Assembly (NCBI RefSeq): GCF_018069625.1
Contig: NZ_CP072941.1
Span: forward strand, 248,001-312,000
Length of the DNA: 64,000 bases
Reading direction: 5' to 3'
Origin: Streptomyces yatensis
Lineage (GTDB): Bacteria > Actinomycetota > Actinomycetes > Streptomycetales > Streptomycetaceae
A model generated the notes under the pieces. That model worked only from the letters and a program-made list of their open reading frames with translations, was not told the DNA's origin and did no database searches. Positions 63,526-64,000 of the stretch are shown here, in pieces. Position 1 is the first letter of the stretch, and every line of letters starts with the position of its first letter. Both the position numbers and the translations under genes were made by a program.

Positions 63526-64000
63526 GTGACGACCGCGAGCAGGTCCAGGAAGCACCTCGAGGTTCAGCGATCGGACCACACGACGATCCGGTACACGGCC
63601 AGCGGTCCGGCCGGAGGGCCGACGCTGGCTCTCATCCACGGCTGGGCGTGCAACCGCGGCGACTACGACGCGGTCACCGACCATCTGCCCGAGGACTACC
63701 GCGTCCTCGCCATCGACCTCGCCGAGCACGGCGCGTCGCGATCGACGCGGGACATCTGGACCATGGAAGAGTTCGCCCGCGACGTGGCGGCAGTACTGGA
63801 GGCCGAGTCGGTGGACACGTGCGTCGTGGCCGGGCACTCCCTCGGCGGGGCCGTCGCCGTCGAGGTCGGCCGGCTGCTCCCCGACACCGTCTCGCATGTG
63901 GTCGCCCTCGACGCACTGCACTACCTGTCCCTGTTCCCCGCGCAGAGCGAAGAACAGACCGAGGCGATGGTGAGCATGTTCCGTGAGGACTTCCCCGCAG
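63526..64000 (+). CDS. alpha/beta hydrolase, 3' end outside window
   Basis: The visible 158 residues begin at a GTG with AAGGAG six bases upstream. The oxyanion strand is LALIHGWACNRGDYD and the nucleophile elbow GHSLGG carries the catalytic Ser. The frame is open at the window end, so the acid and His are not seen. It lies 44 bases after the MFS gene and is probably cotranscribed with it under TetR control. It is a small esterase or lactonase type, substrate unknown. Confidence 0.88.
   Translation, partial: MTTASRSRKHLEVQRSDHTTIRYTASGPAGGPTLALIHGWACNRGDYDAVTDHLPEDYRVLAIDLAEHGASRSTRDIWTMEEFARDVAAVLEAESVDTCVVAGHSLGGAVAVEVGRLLPDTVSHVVALDALHYLSLFPAQSEEQTEAMVSMFREDFPA

Overview
This is a high-GC actinomycete chromosome segment, almost certainly Streptomyces. 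Evidence: very high G+C with strong third-position bias, many GTG starts, SpoIIE-type PP2C phosphatases, an ECF41 sigma remnant, abundant TetR/MarR/HxlR regulators, LLM flavoenzymes, and an ABC sugar importer without its own ATPase gene. The window is accessory in character, as in a chromosome arm: many small regulated catabolic cassettes separated by broken genes.

Layout. 0-7.8 kb: two PP2C phosphatases (the first cut by the window edge), an RclC-like membrane protein, two quinone-oxidoreductase-like MDR enzymes, a cupin lipoprotein, and an ECF41 sigma factor that has lost its middle. 7.9-13 kb: a SetB-like efflux pump, a TetR regulator, an aldo/keto reductase and a TIGR03084-type protein. 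13-21.7 kb: a minus-strand catabolic block (HxlR regulator, alpha/beta hydrolase, NTF2-like protein, frameshifted Ldh_2 dehydrogenase, LLM flavoenzyme, acyl-CoA ligase, HMG-CoA-lyase-like enzyme, FAD dehydrogenase) ending in a strong hairpin and a truncated flavin reductase; two palindromic operator regions lie inside it. 22-26 kb: a GlxA-type regulator divergent from a hydrolase, a chimera of two gene fragments, a DUF2461 protein and an unknown conserved protein. 26.5-31 kb: MarR plus SDR, amidohydrolase, CoA ligase and MaoC hydratase, matching the gene content of the rhodococcal cou (p-hydroxycinnamate, non-beta-oxidative side-chain removal) system. 31-43.6 kb: a two-component pair with a frameshifted response regulator, a TIM-barrel secreted protein, an SMI1/KNR4 pseudogene, an alcohol dehydrogenase, a thioesterase/HxlR divergent pair, a TerC gene broken by a local 48-base inversion, a one-gene ABC exporter, a phosphotransferase, and head-to-head LysR and MDR remnants. 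43.6-57.5 kb: an intact glycan-utilisation locus. GH29 fucosidase, GH38 mannosidase, GH4 glycosidase and a DeoR repressor face a PfkB kinase, ABC binding protein, two permeases and a GH2 beta-galactosidase. 57.5-64 kb: an LLM enzyme, an SDR with its TetR regulator, flavodoxin-fold and hydrolase fragments, a TetR/MFS efflux pair with repeated operators, and a hydrolase cut by the window end.

How the genes work together. The glycan locus looks self-contained: the importer brings fucose/mannose/galactose-containing oligosaccharides in, the four glycosidases (none with an obvious signal peptide) trim them in the cytoplasm, and the kinase phosphorylates a product, under DeoR control. The two acyl-CoA-ligase clusters look like separate aromatic or carboxylic-acid degradation pathways, each with a local regulator and a visible operator. 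About a dozen genes are truncated, chimeric or frameshifted. Some single-base shifts could be sequencing errors; the truncations, the TerC inversion and the ECF41 deletion look like real rearrangements.
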